Notes: generated by a model not told the origin, from the sequence alone. 64,000 nt of DNA from Lactobacillus gasseri ATCC 33323 = JCM 1131 (GCF_000014425.1 NC_008530.1:992001-1056000), one strand, 5' to 3'. Shown: positions 1-9,527, counted from the first letter of the stretch. Numbers and translations are program-made.

Positions 1-459
1 TTTTATCCTGACCAATATATGAACTTAGAATTAGCTCATGAAGACAAGCCTGCAATTAACCAAATTGAGATTAGTCCTTGGTTCCAGCAAGCTAATGATG
101 TTAAATTCTTCCAAGGAAGAAATGTTGCTGTTGAAGCTTGGGCACAATTTGCAAACGGCAAACATGATATTTTTAATAATAAAGTTTTGACAGAAATTGC
201 TGAAACCCACCATAAAACTGTTGGACAAGTTATCTTACGTTGGTTAACTCAAAAGAGTATTATTGTTATTCCAAAGGCTGTTCATGATGAACATCAAAAA
301 GAAAACATTAATATCTTTGACTTTGAATTAACACAAGATGAAATGGCGAAGATTGGGGAACTAGACAAGGGTGAAAGTCAATTCTTCGATCACCGTGATC
401 CTGCTGCTATTGACGATATTTTTGGCGAGAGTTTAAAACAACTTCGTGATTCAGAATAA
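1..459 (+). CDS. Aldo/keto reductase, C-terminal part (5' end outside window)
   Basis: The reading frame is open from the first base and ends in TAA at 457-459, so about the last 152 residues of a protein of roughly 280 are present. The visible part carries the AKR C-terminal half: QIEISPWFQQ, the stretch leading to VEAWAQF, TVGQVILRWLTQK, and the IPKAVHDEHQKENINIFDFELT segment typical of NADPH binding in the 2,5-diketo-D-gluconate reductase group (AKR5-like). Such enzymes reduce aldehydes and ketones with NADPH; the substrate cannot be told. The catalytic Asp/Tyr/Lys lie upstream and cannot be checked. It converges on the minus-strand gene behind it, with a shared terminator. Confidence 0.88.
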   Translation, partial: FYPDQYMNLELAHEDKPAINQIEISPWFQQANDVKFFQGRNVAVEAWAQFANGKHDIFNNKVLTEIAETHHKTVGQVILRWLTQKSIIVIPKAVHDEHQKENINIFDFELTQDEMAKIGELDKGESQFFDHRDPAAIDDIFGESLKQLRDSE

Positions 460-477
460 TTAAGCTTTAACAAAGAC

Positions 478-507
478 AAAAGAGACTAGTATTATCTAGC
501 CTCTTTT
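478..507. terminator. Bidirectional intrinsic terminator
   Basis: Arms AAAAGAGACTAG (478-489) and CTAGCCTCTTTT (496-507) pair with one mismatch around a 6-base loop and have T-rich flanks on both sides. It lies between the convergent reductase and glycosylase genes and overlaps the stop of the latter. Confidence 0.75.
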
Positions 508-1156
508 ATTTTGTAATTATTAATTGATAATTATTTAAAAAAGTTGTTTTAAATTCTTTGGGAAGTTTGTATTTTTGATTAAACATCACAATCATTGCAT
601 GAAAATTTTGATAGTTACGCAAAGTAAAATGATCGACATTAGCTTCTACTAACTCTTTGGCCTTTTGATAAGAGGAAGGTAAGGGACAGGCTAAGCAATC
701 AAATAAACGCCTGGCATAAGTATCAACGACGAACTCGCCTTTTTGAATGCCATACATTAAGATCACATCTGCTGTTTCTGGACCAATTCCTTTAATGCTA
801 AGCAGTTCAGGACGTAACTGTTCCTTAGATAATTGACGACATCTATCTAGGTCAAACTCATACTTCTGAAAGTAAGTAGCCAATCTTTTCAGTGTGGCAG
901 CTTTTCTAGTGAAGAAGCCAGCAGAAGCAATAGCTTTTTCTAATTTATTATCGGACAGATTTAAAATATTTTCTGGCCAGAAATTCGTAGCTTGATACAG
1001 AGTTGCTAAAGCCTTATCAACATTTTTCCAATTAGTATTTTGGATCAAAATTGTTGACCAAATAACGTGCCAGTCGCTTCTTCCAGGCCACCAACCATTA
1101 GGATCTAAGTGCTCGTACATTAAGTCATAGAGTTCATTCAAATTGATCTTTTTCAT
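506..1156 (-). CDS. HhH-GPD superfamily DNA glycosylase-like protein without catalytic Lys or Fe-S loop
   Basis: 216 residues. The middle shows a helix-hairpin-helix with the GPD aspartate: LLSIKGIGPETADVILMYG, then FVVDTYARRLF. This places it in the endonuclease III/MutY superfamily of base-excision repair enzymes. Compared with endonuclease III (GVGRKTANVVL), the position of the catalytic lysine is Glu (GIGPETADVIL), while the catalytic Asp (VVDTY) is kept. No C-terminal Cys cluster is present: the only cysteines are in the RCRQL and CLACP stretches, outside the expected spacing. It is therefore more likely a monofunctional glycosylase or DNA-binding relative than an AP lyase. A second, canonical nth lies at 36669-37298. 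The substrate is unknown. Confidence 0.85.
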   Translation of the reverse strand: MKKINLNELYDLMYEHLDPNGWWPGRSDWHVIWSTILIQNTNWKNVDKALATLYQATNFWPENILNLSDNKLEKAIASAGFFTRKAATLKRLATYFQKYEFDLDRCRQLSKEQLRPELLSIKGIGPETADVILMYGIQKGEFVVDTYARRLFDCLACPLPSSYQKAKELVEANVDHFTLRNYQNFHAMIVMFNQKYKLPKEFKTTFLNNYQLIITK

Positions 1157-1278
1157 TATTATTCCTCCACTAACTAATTAATTATCATAATCTTAAGCAT
1201 TCAATTTAACAAAAATATGATATTTTAGGTACTAATAGATAAAATAAAAGGATAAATATAAGAAACTAGGTTTTGATA

Positions 1279-1893
1279 ATGGAAGAAAATACTAAAAAAA
1301 TGCTCGCCGGTTTACCATATCGTCCAGATACTAAAGAGTTAAGTAGAATTTCAATGAAGGCCCATCGCTTAAGCAGGGATTATAATCAAACTGCCGATGA
1401 AGATAAAGAAGTCAGAAAAGCAATTATTGATGAACTTTTTCCAGACCATGAAACAGGAGTATATTTACAAGGACCAATTGAGGTTGACTATGGAAAATTT
1501 ACTAAACTAGGTAAAAATTTCTATGCCAATTTCAACTTAACTATTTTAGATACTTGCCCTGTAACGATAGGTGATAATGTAATGTGCGGTCCAAATACCT
1601 CATTAGTAACTCCGCTTCATCCCTTATTACCTGAGCAGCGTAATGCACGTCTTCAAAAAGATGGAAAAATTGCTGATATCGAATATGGTGCTCCCATTAC
1701 AATTGGCGATAACTGCTGGTTAGCAAGTAATGTAACTGTTTGTCCCGGTGTAACTATTGGTAAGAATTGTGTTATCGGGGCAGGGAGCGTAGTAACTAAA
1801 GATATCCCAGATAATTCACTTGTCTTAGGAGTTCCAGGTCGGGTAGTAAGAAAAATCACTGAAAAGGATCGCTTAGATAATTATCCCTACTAA
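1279..1893 (+). CDS. Maltose/galactoside O-acetyltransferase family protein (left-handed beta-helix)
   Basis: 204 residues from the ATG at 1279, preceded by CTAGG at 1266-1270; an in-frame TTG at 1273 is less likely. The N-terminal segment (MLAGLPYRPDTKEL...RLSRDYN) is the maltose-acetyltransferase N-terminal domain. It is followed by hexapeptide repeats (VTIGDNVMCGPN, ITIGDNCWLASNVTV, VTIGKNCVIGAGSVV) and the closing motif IPDNSLVLGVPGRVVRKI. The conserved active-site His is in the TPLHPLL stretch. Members transfer acetyl from acetyl-CoA to sugar hydroxyls in the cytoplasm as trimers. The true acceptor sugar is not visible. The gene stands alone with its own terminator. Confidence 0.9.
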   Translation: MEENTKKMLAGLPYRPDTKELSRISMKAHRLSRDYNQTADEDKEVRKAIIDELFPDHETGVYLQGPIEVDYGKFTKLGKNFYANFNLTILDTCPVTIGDNVMCGPNTSLVTPLHPLLPEQRNARLQKDGKIADIEYGAPITIGDNCWLASNVTVCPGVTIGKNCVIGAGSVVTKDIPDNSLVLGVPGRVVRKITEKDRLDNYPY

Positions 1894-1951
1894 AATTTGA
1901 TATAGAATAGTCTTGCGAACATTTGTTTGAATGAAGTATAATAGCTATGAA

Positions 1952-1992
1952 AAAAGACTGTTAAAGCATTAACTTTAGCAGTCTTTTGTTCT
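1952..1992. terminator. Intrinsic terminator
   Basis: Arms AAAAGACTGTTAAAG (1952-1966) and CTTTAGCAGTCTTTT (1973-1987) form a 15-bp stem with one G-U pair and a 6-base loop. It lies between the convergent acetyltransferase and plsY and probably serves both. Confidence 0.85.
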
Positions 1993-1994
1993 TA

Positions 1995-2654
1995 CTATTT
2001 ATTTATTTTAGATTTACGATTGAGTAATCCATGAGATTTTTTATACCAATACCATAGTCCAAAAGGAACGATATTTTCTTCATGATTGATTAGTCGTTTA
2101 ATATTAGAACGATGTCTTACAAATAATAAGATCATCATGATTCCAGTAATAATGGTTAGAAAGATATCATGAAACCAGAAAGAACAAATAAAAATTATTA
2201 CTATTGAAACTAGACTAGATAAACTTACGTATGAAGTAATAAAGAGCATTGGTAAAAATACTACTGCGCACAGTCCAAAAAATTTTAGATTGTAGCCTAA
2301 GAATACACCTGCACTAGTTGCTACTGCTTTTCCTCCCTTGAATTTTAGGAAGATTGAAAAAGTGTGACCTAAAATAGCGCAAGCACCAGCAATTAATAAT
2401 AAATACTTTGGTCCCCTTAAATGGAAGATTAAAGGCAAATCAGTAGCAAGTGTTCCCTTTAATACGTCAATGATTAAAACTACACTACCGGCTACCGGTC
2501 CCATTACTCTGAATGAATTAGTTGTTCCAATGTTTCCTGATCCAAAATTTCTTATATCTTCATGAAAAAATATTTTTCCCATTAACACACCGGTAGGAAA
2601 GGACCCAATTAAGTATGCTAAAATAAAAACTAGTAAATAATTCAACGTAGACAT
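1995..2654 (-). CDS. plsY: Acyl-phosphate:glycerol-3-phosphate acyltransferase PlsY
   Basis: 219 residues with about five to seven hydrophobic segments. The three PlsY signature loops are present: loop 1 FGSGNIGTTNSFRVMG, loop 2 KFKGGKAVATSAGV and loop 3 HEENIVPF. PlsY moves the acyl group from acyl-phosphate to glycerol-3-phosphate, the first step of membrane phospholipid synthesis, at the cytoplasmic membrane. It is transcribed divergently from parE, 99 bp away from that gene's start; this plsY-parE-parC order is common in Firmicutes. The C-terminus ends in a basic tail (KKSHGLLNRKSKINK). Confidence 0.95.
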   Translation of the reverse strand: MSTLNYLLVFILAYLIGSFPTGVLMGKIFFHEDIRNFGSGNIGTTNSFRVMGPVAGSVVLIIDVLKGTLATDLPLIFHLRGPKYLLLIAGACAILGHTFSIFLKFKGGKAVATSAGVFLGYNLKFFGLCAVVFLPMLFITSYVSLSSLVSIVIIFICSFWFHDIFLTIITGIMMILLFVRHRSNIKRLINHEENIVPFGLWYWYKKSHGLLNRKSKINK

Positions 2655-2753
2655 TTAATTTTCAACCCCATTTAAAATCTAAAGCTATTTTAACAGAGAT
2701 TATAGTAGCTGTGGGATTGATTTTGATTGTCTGTTAAAAATGGAGGCATTTAT

Positions 2754-4712
2754 TTGGCTAAAACAAATAAAACGACCAGTTCATATGATGATTCTTCGAT
2801 CCAGATTCTTCATGGACTAGAAGCAGTAAGAAAACGTCCAGGAATGTATATCGGTTCAACTGATCGACACGGTCTGAATCAACTAGTTTATGAAATTGTT
2901 GACAACTCAGTTGATGAAGCAATGGCTGGTTATGGTAAAGAAATTAACGTAACTATTCATAAAGATAATTCCATTACAGTCCAGGATTTCGGACGTGGAA
3001 TGCCGACTGGGATGCATGCATCAGGAATTCCAACAATTGAAGTTATTCTAACTGTTTTGCACGCAGGTGGTAAATTTACTGAAAAGAATTATCAAACCTC
3101 TGGTGGATTGCACGGTGTTGGTTCTTCTGTTGTCAACGCATTATCTTCCTATTTAAAGGTTAGAGTTGTCAGAGATGGTCAAGCTTATGAAGAAGAATTT
3201 GAAAATGGTGGTCACCCGATTGGTACTCTTAAGCATTTAGGTAAAACTAAAGATAAAAATGGTACTACGATTACTTTTAAACCAGATGCAACTATTTTTT
3301 CAACTACTACTTATAATTATGAAACCATTCAAGAGCGCATTCGTGAATCAGCATTTCTTTTAAAGGGTGTTAAATTTACTTTAACTGATGAACGCGAACC
3401 CGAACATCATGATAAATTTCTTTATGAAGATGGAATTAAGTCATTTGTATCTTATTTAAACGAAGATAAAGATACGATGGGAGATGTATTCTACTTTTCT
3501 GGTAAGCAAAATGGCATTGAGGTTGAATTTGCTGGTCAGTATAATGATGGCTACTCAGAAAACTTTGTTTCGTTTGTAAATAATGTTCGAACTGCTGATG
3601 GTGGTAGTCACGAAGCTGGGGCACGAAGTGGATTCACTAAAGCTTTTAACGATTATGCTAAAAAGCAGGGTTTATTAAAAAATAAGGACAAAGGTTTAGA
3701 AGGTAGCGATTACCGTGAAGGTCTAAGTGCAGTCTTATCTGTTAAAATTCCTGAAGAGTTACTAGAATTTGAAGGACAAACTAAGGGTAAATTAGGTACC
3801 CCACAAGCAAGAAGTGTTGTTGACAGTATTGTTTACGAGCAACTTTCTTACTACTTAATGGAAAATGGAGAGTTTGCCCAGAGTTTAGTTCAAAAAGCTC
3901 AAAAGGCGAGGGATGCACGTGAAGCTGCTAAAAAAGCTAGAGATGAAAGTCGAAGTGGCAAAAAGAGACGTAAGAAAGAAATTCTTTCTGGAAAATTAAC
4001 TCCTGCTCAGTCACGTAATCCTAAGAAAAATGAATTATTCCTAGTCGAGGGTGACTCAGCCGGTGGGTCTGCAAAGCAAGGACGAGATCGAAAATTTCAA
4101 GCAATCTTACCATTGCGTGGTAAAGTATTGAACACTCAAAAAGCTAAATTACAAGATATCTTTAAAAACGAAGAAATTAACACCATGATTCATACTATTG
4201 GAGCTGGCGTTGGTTCTGATTTTCAAATTAAAGATGCTAATTACGATAAAATCATCATCATGACAGATGCGGATACTGATGGTGCTCATATTCAAATTTT
4301 GCTATTAACCTTCTTTTACAGATATATGCGTCCAATGGTTGAAGCAGGGCGCGTTTATATCGCACTTCCGCCGCTTTATAAGCTTCAAAAAGGAAATGGC
4401 GCCAAGGCAAAGATCAAATATGCTTGGACTGATGAAGAGCTAAGTGAAGACTCTAAAGATATGGGTAAAGGCTTTGCTTTGCAGCGTTTTAAAGGTTTAG
4501 GTGAAATGAACGCTGATCAGTTATGGGAAACTACTATGAATCCTGAAACCCGTACTTTAATTAGAGTTAAGATTGATGATGCACAACTTGCTGAAAAGCG
4601 CGTGACAACTTTGATGGGAGATAAGGTTGCTCCGAGAAGAAAGTGGATTGACGAAAATGTTAAATTCCGCATGGGCGAAGATGGCTCAATTCTAGAAACA
4701 AGTAGAGATTAA
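2754..4712 (+). CDS. parE: DNA topoisomerase IV subunit B (ParE)
   Basis: 652 residues. The TTG at 2754 is chosen as start because GGAGG at 2742-2746 lies 7 bases before it. GHKL ATPase motifs are visible (EIVDNSVDEAMAGYG, GRGMPTG, GGLHGVGSSVVNALS), then the transducer QTK loop (EGQTKGKLG), and the TOPRIM domain with EGDSAGGSAKQGRDR, PLRGKVLN and the metal-binding MTDADTDGAHI. ParE hydrolyses ATP to drive strand passage by the ParC2ParE2 complex, which decatenates sister chromosomes. parC follows 16 bases downstream in the same operon. It is ParE rather than GyrB by pairing with parC and by linkage to plsY. Confidence 0.96.
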   Translation: MAKTNKTTSSYDDSSIQILHGLEAVRKRPGMYIGSTDRHGLNQLVYEIVDNSVDEAMAGYGKEINVTIHKDNSITVQDFGRGMPTGMHASGIPTIEVILTVLHAGGKFTEKNYQTSGGLHGVGSSVVNALSSYLKVRVVRDGQAYEEEFENGGHPIGTLKHLGKTKDKNGTTITFKPDATIFSTTTYNYETIQERIRESAFLLKGVKFTLTDEREPEHHDKFLYEDGIKSFVSYLNEDKDTMGDVFYFSGKQNGIEVEFAGQYNDGYSENFVSFVNNVRTADGGSHEAGARSGFTKAFNDYAKKQGLLKNKDKGLEGSDYREGLSAVLSVKIPEELLEFEGQTKGKLGTPQARSVVDSIVYEQLSYYLMENGEFAQSLVQKAQKARDAREAAKKARDESRSGKKRRKKEILSGKLTPAQSRNPKKNELFLVEGDSAGGSAKQGRDRKFQAILPLRGKVLNTQKAKLQDIFKNEEINTMIHTIGAGVGSDFQIKDANYDKIIIMTDADTDGAHIQILLLTFFYRYMRPMVEAGRVYIALPPLYKLQKGNGAKAKIKYAWTDEELSEDSKDMGKGFALQRFKGLGEMNADQLWETTMNPETRTLIRVKIDDAQLAEKRVTTLMGDKVAPRRKWIDENVKFRMGEDGSILETSRD

Positions 4713-4728
4713 GAGGTTATATTTTTAA

Positions 4729-7209
4729 ATGGCAAAAACTACTGAAAGAATTAGGGAACTACCTCTTGAAGAAGTTATGGGAGAAAGATTTGGACGATAT
4801 TCAAAATATATTATTCAAGAACGTGCTCTTCCTGATATTCGAGATGGTTTAAAACCTGTTCAACGTCGTATTCTTTATGCAATGTATAAAGATAACAATA
4901 CATATGACAAACCTTATAAAAAAGCTGCTAAGGCTGTCGGAAATGTAATGGGTAACTTTCACCCTCATGGAGATAGTTCTATTTATGGTGCTCTAGTTCA
5001 CTTATCTCAAGATTGGAAGATGCGTGAACCTTTGATTGAGATGCACGGTAATAATGGATCTATGGACGGGGATGGTCCAGCAGCAATGCGTTATACCGAA
5101 TCTCGTTTAAGTAAAATTTCTAATTTACTTTTACAGGATATCGATAAAGAAACAGTTCAAATGATTTTGAACTTCGATGACACAGAATATGAACCAACTG
5201 TCCTACCTGCGCATTTCCCTAATTTATTAGTTAATGGTTCAACTGGAATTTCTGCTGGATATGCAACTGAAATTCCGCCTCATAACCTAGCTGAAGTTAT
5301 TGACGCAGCTGTTTATCTCTTGAAACATCCCGATGCTACCACAGATGATTTAATGGAATTTGTTAAAGGACCAGATTTTCCAACTGGTGGTATTGTACTT
5401 GGGACAAAAGGTATTAAGGAAGCGTATGAAACCGGCCGTGGAAGAATACAAGTTCGTTCTAAGACCACTATTCAAGATATTAAAGGACACCGTCAGCAAA
5501 TTGTAGTTACTGAAGTGCCATTTGGCGTCAATAAGGCAATGATGGTCAAAAAAATTGACGAAATTCGTTTAAATAAGGAAATTGATGGAATTTCTGAAGT
5601 AAGAGATGAAACTGACCGTCATGGACTTTCAATCGTTATTGAATTAAAAAAGGGTGCAGATAGTCAAAATATTTTAAACTATCTTTTTAAGAATACTGAC
5701 TTGCAAGTTTCATACAACTTCAATATGGTTGCAATTGACCGTATGACTCCCGTGCAGGTTGGTTTGAAACGGATTTTATCTTCATACTTGACTCATAAAA
5801 AAGATGTAGTCACTAAGAGAACTGAATTTGATTTAAAAAAGGCTAAGCAACGACTAGAAATAGTTGAAGGCCTGATTCATGCACTAGATATTTTAGATCA
5901 AGTGATTAAGACAATTAGATCTTCTAAAGATAAAAAAGATGCTAAAAATAATTTAATCGCTAAATATGAATTTACTCCTAATCAAGCCGAGGCTATTGTT
6001 TCTTTACAGCTATATCGCCTAACTAATACTGATGTTAACCAACTGAAGCAAGAACAAACAGAACTAAATAAAAAGATCGACAAATTCAATGAAATTTTAA
6101 GCGATAATCAGGTTCTGGAAAAAGTTGTAGTTAAAGAGTTAAATGCAGTCAAAAAAGAATTTGGCTCCCCAAGAAGAACTGAAATTACAGCTAAAGCCGC
6201 TAAAATTGAAATTAATGAAAAAGCTCTAGTAGCCGATGAAGACGTTCGCGTATTGGTAAGTAAAGATGGTTACTTAAAACGCTCATCTATTCGTTCATTC
6301 CAATCTACTGATACCAGCGACAATGGATTACCTGATGGCGATAAGGTTATTTTTGAAAAGACAATGTCAACGTTAGATAACCTTTATATTTTTACCAATA
6401 AAGGAAATCTTATTTATCGGCCAGTTCATGAATTAATAGAAACAAAGTGGAAGGAAACTGGTCAACACCTTTCTCAAGAAATCGGACTTGATAGTGATGA
6501 AGAAATCATTCGAGTATTTGAAATCAATGATTTAAAAGCTAACTTAAACTTTTTAATTGCTACAAATGATGGCTATATTAAACAAGTTACCCTAGCTGAT
6601 TTGCAGCCGACTAGAACTTATAAATCTCGTGCCATAACTGCAATTAAGCTCAAGAGTAAAGAAAGTAAAGTTGTAAGAATTGATCAAGTTAAACCAGATA
6701 GTAAGCAAGAAATTACCTTGATAACTAATCAAGCATATGCAGTCAGATTTGATATTAGCGAAATTCCAACCTCTGGTTCTAAAGCAGTAGGAGTTAAGTC
6801 CGTTAATCTTAAAGACAACGATTACATCGTAAATTATGTTCTTGCGGATCCTAAATATGTTGATTTAATTAATATTGGAATTATTACTCAACGTGGGGCA
6901 TTTAAGCAGCTTAAACTCAACTTAATAAACAAGGTAACTCGAGCTAAACGAGGTGTATTAGTACTACGTGAACTTAAAACTAAACCTCATCGTATTATGG
7001 CAATCAATAGCTACGGCGAAAATCATATCTTGCATTTAACTACTTCTAGTGATCGTCATATTGAACTAAATACATCTGAATTTCCGTTAGGTGATCGATA
7101 TTCAAATGGCTCATTTGTTTTAGATCCAATGACAGATGGAACACCGATTTCATTAACGCTGGGACAACCGTTAGCAGATGGCAGAGATATAACAGAAGAC
7201 CTATTTTAA
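4729..7209 (+). CDS. parC: DNA topoisomerase IV subunit A (ParC)
   Basis: 826 residues. The N-terminal breakage-reunion domain begins RYSKYIIQERALPDIRDGLKPVQRRILYAMY and includes the quinolone-region helix HPHGDSSIYGALVHLSQDW and the catalytic tyrosine in AAMRYTESRLSKI. A coiled region and a C-terminal beta-pinwheel (repeats such as VLVSKDGYLKRSSIRSF and GYIKQVTLADLQ) follow. It cuts and religates DNA in the ParC2ParE2 tetramer to decatenate chromosomes. At residue 87, the position of S. aureus GrlA Glu84, this protein has Gly; the neighbouring Ser83 (GrlA Ser80) is kept. Cotranscribed with parE and followed by a strong terminator. Confidence 0.96.
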   Translation: MAKTTERIRELPLEEVMGERFGRYSKYIIQERALPDIRDGLKPVQRRILYAMYKDNNTYDKPYKKAAKAVGNVMGNFHPHGDSSIYGALVHLSQDWKMREPLIEMHGNNGSMDGDGPAAMRYTESRLSKISNLLLQDIDKETVQMILNFDDTEYEPTVLPAHFPNLLVNGSTGISAGYATEIPPHNLAEVIDAAVYLLKHPDATTDDLMEFVKGPDFPTGGIVLGTKGIKEAYETGRGRIQVRSKTTIQDIKGHRQQIVVTEVPFGVNKAMMVKKIDEIRLNKEIDGISEVRDETDRHGLSIVIELKKGADSQNILNYLFKNTDLQVSYNFNMVAIDRMTPVQVGLKRILSSYLTHKKDVVTKRTEFDLKKAKQRLEIVEGLIHALDILDQVIKTIRSSKDKKDAKNNLIAKYEFTPNQAEAIVSLQLYRLTNTDVNQLKQEQTELNKKIDKFNEILSDNQVLEKVVVKELNAVKKEFGSPRRTEITAKAAKIEINEKALVADEDVRVLVSKDGYLKRSSIRSFQSTDTSDNGLPDGDKVIFEKTMSTLDNLYIFTNKGNLIYRPVHELIETKWKETGQHLSQEIGLDSDEEIIRVFEINDLKANLNFLIATNDGYIKQVTLADLQPTRTYKSRAITAIKLKSKESKVVRIDQVKPDSKQEITLITNQAYAVRFDISEIPTSGSKAVGVKSVNLKDNDYIVNYVLADPKYVDLINIGIITQRGAFKQLKLNLINKVTRAKRGVLVLRELKTKPHRIMAINSYGENHILHLTTSSDRHIELNTSEFPLGDRYSNGSFVLDPMTDGTPISLTLGQPLADGRDITEDLF

Positions 7210-7211
7210 AT

Positions 7212-7256
7212 AAAAGCTAAGAATAGCATTTTAAAAGCTACTCTTAGCTTTTTTAT
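7212..7256 (+). terminator. Intrinsic terminator after parEC
   Basis: Arms AAAAGCTAAGAATAGC (7212-7227) and GCTACTCTTAGCTTTT (7237-7252) pair with one mismatch around ATTTTAAAA, with a T-run to 7254. It directly follows the parC stop. Confidence 0.88.
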
Positions 7257-7446
7257 TAAGATAAATTATTATAGAAAAATAGCTTATATTTTATGTAAAT
7301 ATTTTCATTATCTAGATACAGGTGTTATGATAAAAAGTGTGGGATGAATAATAAGCTTTACAAAAGGCTATCAGAAAATAATTGTATGTATTTTAAATTT
7401 ATATCAATTAGATGCTATTCCAGATTTATATAAGAGGCGTTCAATC

Positions 7447-8400
7447 ATGAAAACAAATACTGATGCAGTTCTATCTGCGAAATCTTTACGTTACTTTCTT
7501 CAATTAATTGATAACATGAGTTACACTCAAGCAGCTCAAATCTTAGGAATAACCCAACCAGCATTAACTCAACAAATTAAGAAGCTAGAGCGTGCAGTTG
7601 GATCTCCCTTATTTGGTCAAATGGGAAAAAAGCTTTACTTAACTGATGCAGGTCTAAAAATGGAGGAAACAGCTAAGGCACTATTTTCAACGGTTAACAA
7701 TGCTGTTGATAGTATTCAGCAATATACAAAATCAGATACTGGAACTATTTCCTTAGGTGTATTATCTACGATTGAAGCTAGGGTTATTGATCAATTTTTG
7801 ATTGAATTTAACCAAAAATATCCAGAGATAACGTTACATGTTGGCTTTTACAATAGAACAGAGCTTTGGGATAAATTAGATAATAATCAATTAGATCTAG
7901 CAGTTCTTTATATGCCAGATCACAACGCGACTGTTAAAAACATGAAACAATATATGGCTAAGCAAATTTATCCTGAATCAGTAGTATTTTTAACTCATAA
8001 TTCAGAAGCAAAGTTTAATAAGTTAACACAACATAAGTGGGTAACTTATCCTAAGGATTACTACTTACCTCAAATTGTGCGTCGATTTTATGCTGCTGAA
8101 TTTCCGAATAATGAGTTGCCAGCTTCAGTTACTTTTACTGCTCCTTATCAACTAATAAAATTCGCAGAACAAACGGATTACAATACTTATGTTTCAAAGA
8201 GTTTTTATAAAGCACATAAAGCTAAAATCACGCTTTCCCCATTAGAGCCAAAACATGAAACAAACTTTGAAAGCTGCTTTATTTATCGTAAAAACAAGAG
8301 TGAAATACCTAGATTAGTTAATTTCTTAAATGAATGGGATAAATTTATTAATGAAAAAGATTATGATAGTCGATTAGAAGAGGTTAAAGTTAATATTTAA
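7447..8400 (+). CDS. LysR family transcriptional regulator
   Basis: 317 residues. The N-terminal winged helix-turn-helix is clear at about residues 10-70: SLRYFLQLIDNMSYTQAAQILG, ITQPALTQQIKKLERAVGSPLF, and LYLTDAGLKMEETA. The rest is a periplasmic-binding-like effector domain starting near TGTISLGVLSTIEARVIDQF. An AGAGG lies upstream of the ATG at 7447. It stands alone between the parC terminator and ppaC, in the same direction as both. LysR proteins usually control themselves and a neighbouring gene; no divergent partner is present, so the target and ligand are unknown. Confidence 0.9.
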   Translation: MKTNTDAVLSAKSLRYFLQLIDNMSYTQAAQILGITQPALTQQIKKLERAVGSPLFGQMGKKLYLTDAGLKMEETAKALFSTVNNAVDSIQQYTKSDTGTISLGVLSTIEARVIDQFLIEFNQKYPEITLHVGFYNRTELWDKLDNNQLDLAVLYMPDHNATVKNMKQYMAKQIYPESVVFLTHNSEAKFNKLTQHKWVTYPKDYYLPQIVRRFYAAEFPNNELPASVTFTAPYQLIKFAEQTDYNTYVSKSFYKAHKAKITLSPLEPKHETNFESCFIYRKNKSEIPRLVNFLNEWDKFINEKDYDSRLEEVKVNI

Positions 8401-8404
8401 TTTT

Positions 8405-8440
8405 AAAGCATTGTTTTTATAACTAAAAGCAATGCTTTTT
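8405..8440 (+). terminator. Intrinsic terminator after LysR gene
   Basis: AAAGCATTG (8405-8413) pairs with CAATGCTTT (8430-8438), followed by a short T-run, immediately after the LysR stop. Confidence 0.75.
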
Positions 8441-8518
8441 AGTACTGGATTGATTTGCTTAAGTTCAAATTTTAATCTAAAATATTAAATAGATATAATT
8501 TTAAAGGAGCTCTATATA

Positions 8519-9454
8519 ATGGCAAAAGAATTGATTTTTGGTCACCAAAATCCCGATACTGATGCAATCGGAACTGCAATTGCATACTCATACTTACAAA
8601 ACAAATTAGGTTACGATACTGAAGCAGTTGCTTTGGGCGAAGCTAATGATGAAACTAAGTATGCTTTAAATAAATTTGGTTTTACAGCACCTCGTGTAAT
8701 TAAAACTGCCTCAAATGAAGTTGATGCAGTTATGCTTGTTGACCACAACGAACCTCAACAAAGTGTTTCTGACATTGATAAGGTTAAAGTAACTCACGTA
8801 GTAGATCACCACCGTATCATGAACTTTAATACCGCTGATCCTTTATACTACCGTGCAGCTCCAGTTGGTTGTACAAGTACAATTATGTGGCAAATGTACA
8901 ACGAAAAAGAAATTGAAATTCCACAAGATATTGCCGGAATTATGCTTTCAGCTATTATTTCAGATACTTTATTATTAAAATCACCAACTACTACAGATCA
9001 AGATAAGGAAGCCGTAGAAGCTTTAGCTAATATCGCTGGGGTTAATTACAAGGAATATGGTCTTAAGATGCTTAAAGCTGGTACTAACATTGCTGATAAG
9101 TCAGAAGAAGACTTAATCGATTTAGACGCTAAGAGCTTTGAATTAAACGGTAGCAATGTTCGTGTAGCACAAATTAACGTTGTTGACTTACCAGAAGCCT
9201 TAGAACGTAAAGAAGCCTTCTTAAAGGCTATGGATGAAGCTTCTAAGAGTGAAGGCTACGACATGTTCATGCTTTTGATTACTAATATTCTTGATTCAGA
9301 TTCAGAAGCTTTAGTAGTAGGTAGTGATGAATCCAAAGCTAAGTTTGAAAAAGCATTTAATACTAAGTTGTCAGATTCAGAAGTTAAATTGCCAGGTGTT
9401 GTTTCAAGAAAGAAACAAGTTGTTCCTCCATTAACTAATGCTTTTGAGGCTTAA
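8519..9454 (+). CDS. ppaC: Manganese-dependent inorganic pyrophosphatase (family II)
   Basis: 311 residues, the family's usual length. DHH-superfamily metal motifs are present in order: [18 protein letters not shown] near the N-terminus, [11 protein letters not shown], and [10 protein letters not shown]. The C-terminal DHHA2 domain ends with the substrate-binding [13 protein letters not shown]. The enzyme hydrolyses pyrophosphate to two phosphates, pulling biosynthetic reactions forward in the cytoplasm; the family II form uses Mn2+ or Co2+. AAAGGAG lies upstream of the ATG. It is monocistronic with its own terminator. Confidence 0.97.
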   Translation: MAKELIFGHQNPDTDAIGTAIAYSYLQNKLGYDTEAVALGEANDETKYALNKFGFTAPRVIKTASNEVDAVMLVDHNEPQQSVSDIDKVKVTHVVDHHRIMNFNTADPLYYRAAPVGCTSTIMWQMYNEKEIEIPQDIAGIMLSAIISDTLLLKSPTTTDQDKEAVEALANIAGVNYKEYGLKMLKAGTNIADKSEEDLIDLDAKSFELNGSNVRVAQINVVDLPEALERKEAFLKAMDEASKSEGYDMFMLLITNILDSDSEALVVGSDESKAKFEKAFNTKLSDSEVKLPGVVSRKKQVVPPLTNAFEA

Positions 9455-9480
9455 GTTATTATTTAGTTCAATTTTAGAAA

Positions 9481-9513
9481 AGACAGGTATGATCTTTCAT
9501 ACTTGTTTTTTTA
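9481..9513 (+). terminator. Intrinsic terminator after ppaC
   Basis: ACAGGTATGA (9483-9492) pairs with TCATACTTGT (9497-9506) around a 4-base loop, followed by a run of T. It sits between ppaC and recQ. Confidence 0.85.
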
Positions 9514-9527
9514 TTTAACTAGGAAAA

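Noticed and set aside
2727-2753. Upstream in-frame TTG extending ParE by nine residues
   Set aside because: The GGAGG lies inside this extension and is positioned for the TTG at 2754.
7257-7446. Regulatory element between parC and the LysR gene
   Set aside because: I see only A/T-rich sequence, no dyad or riboswitch-like structure.
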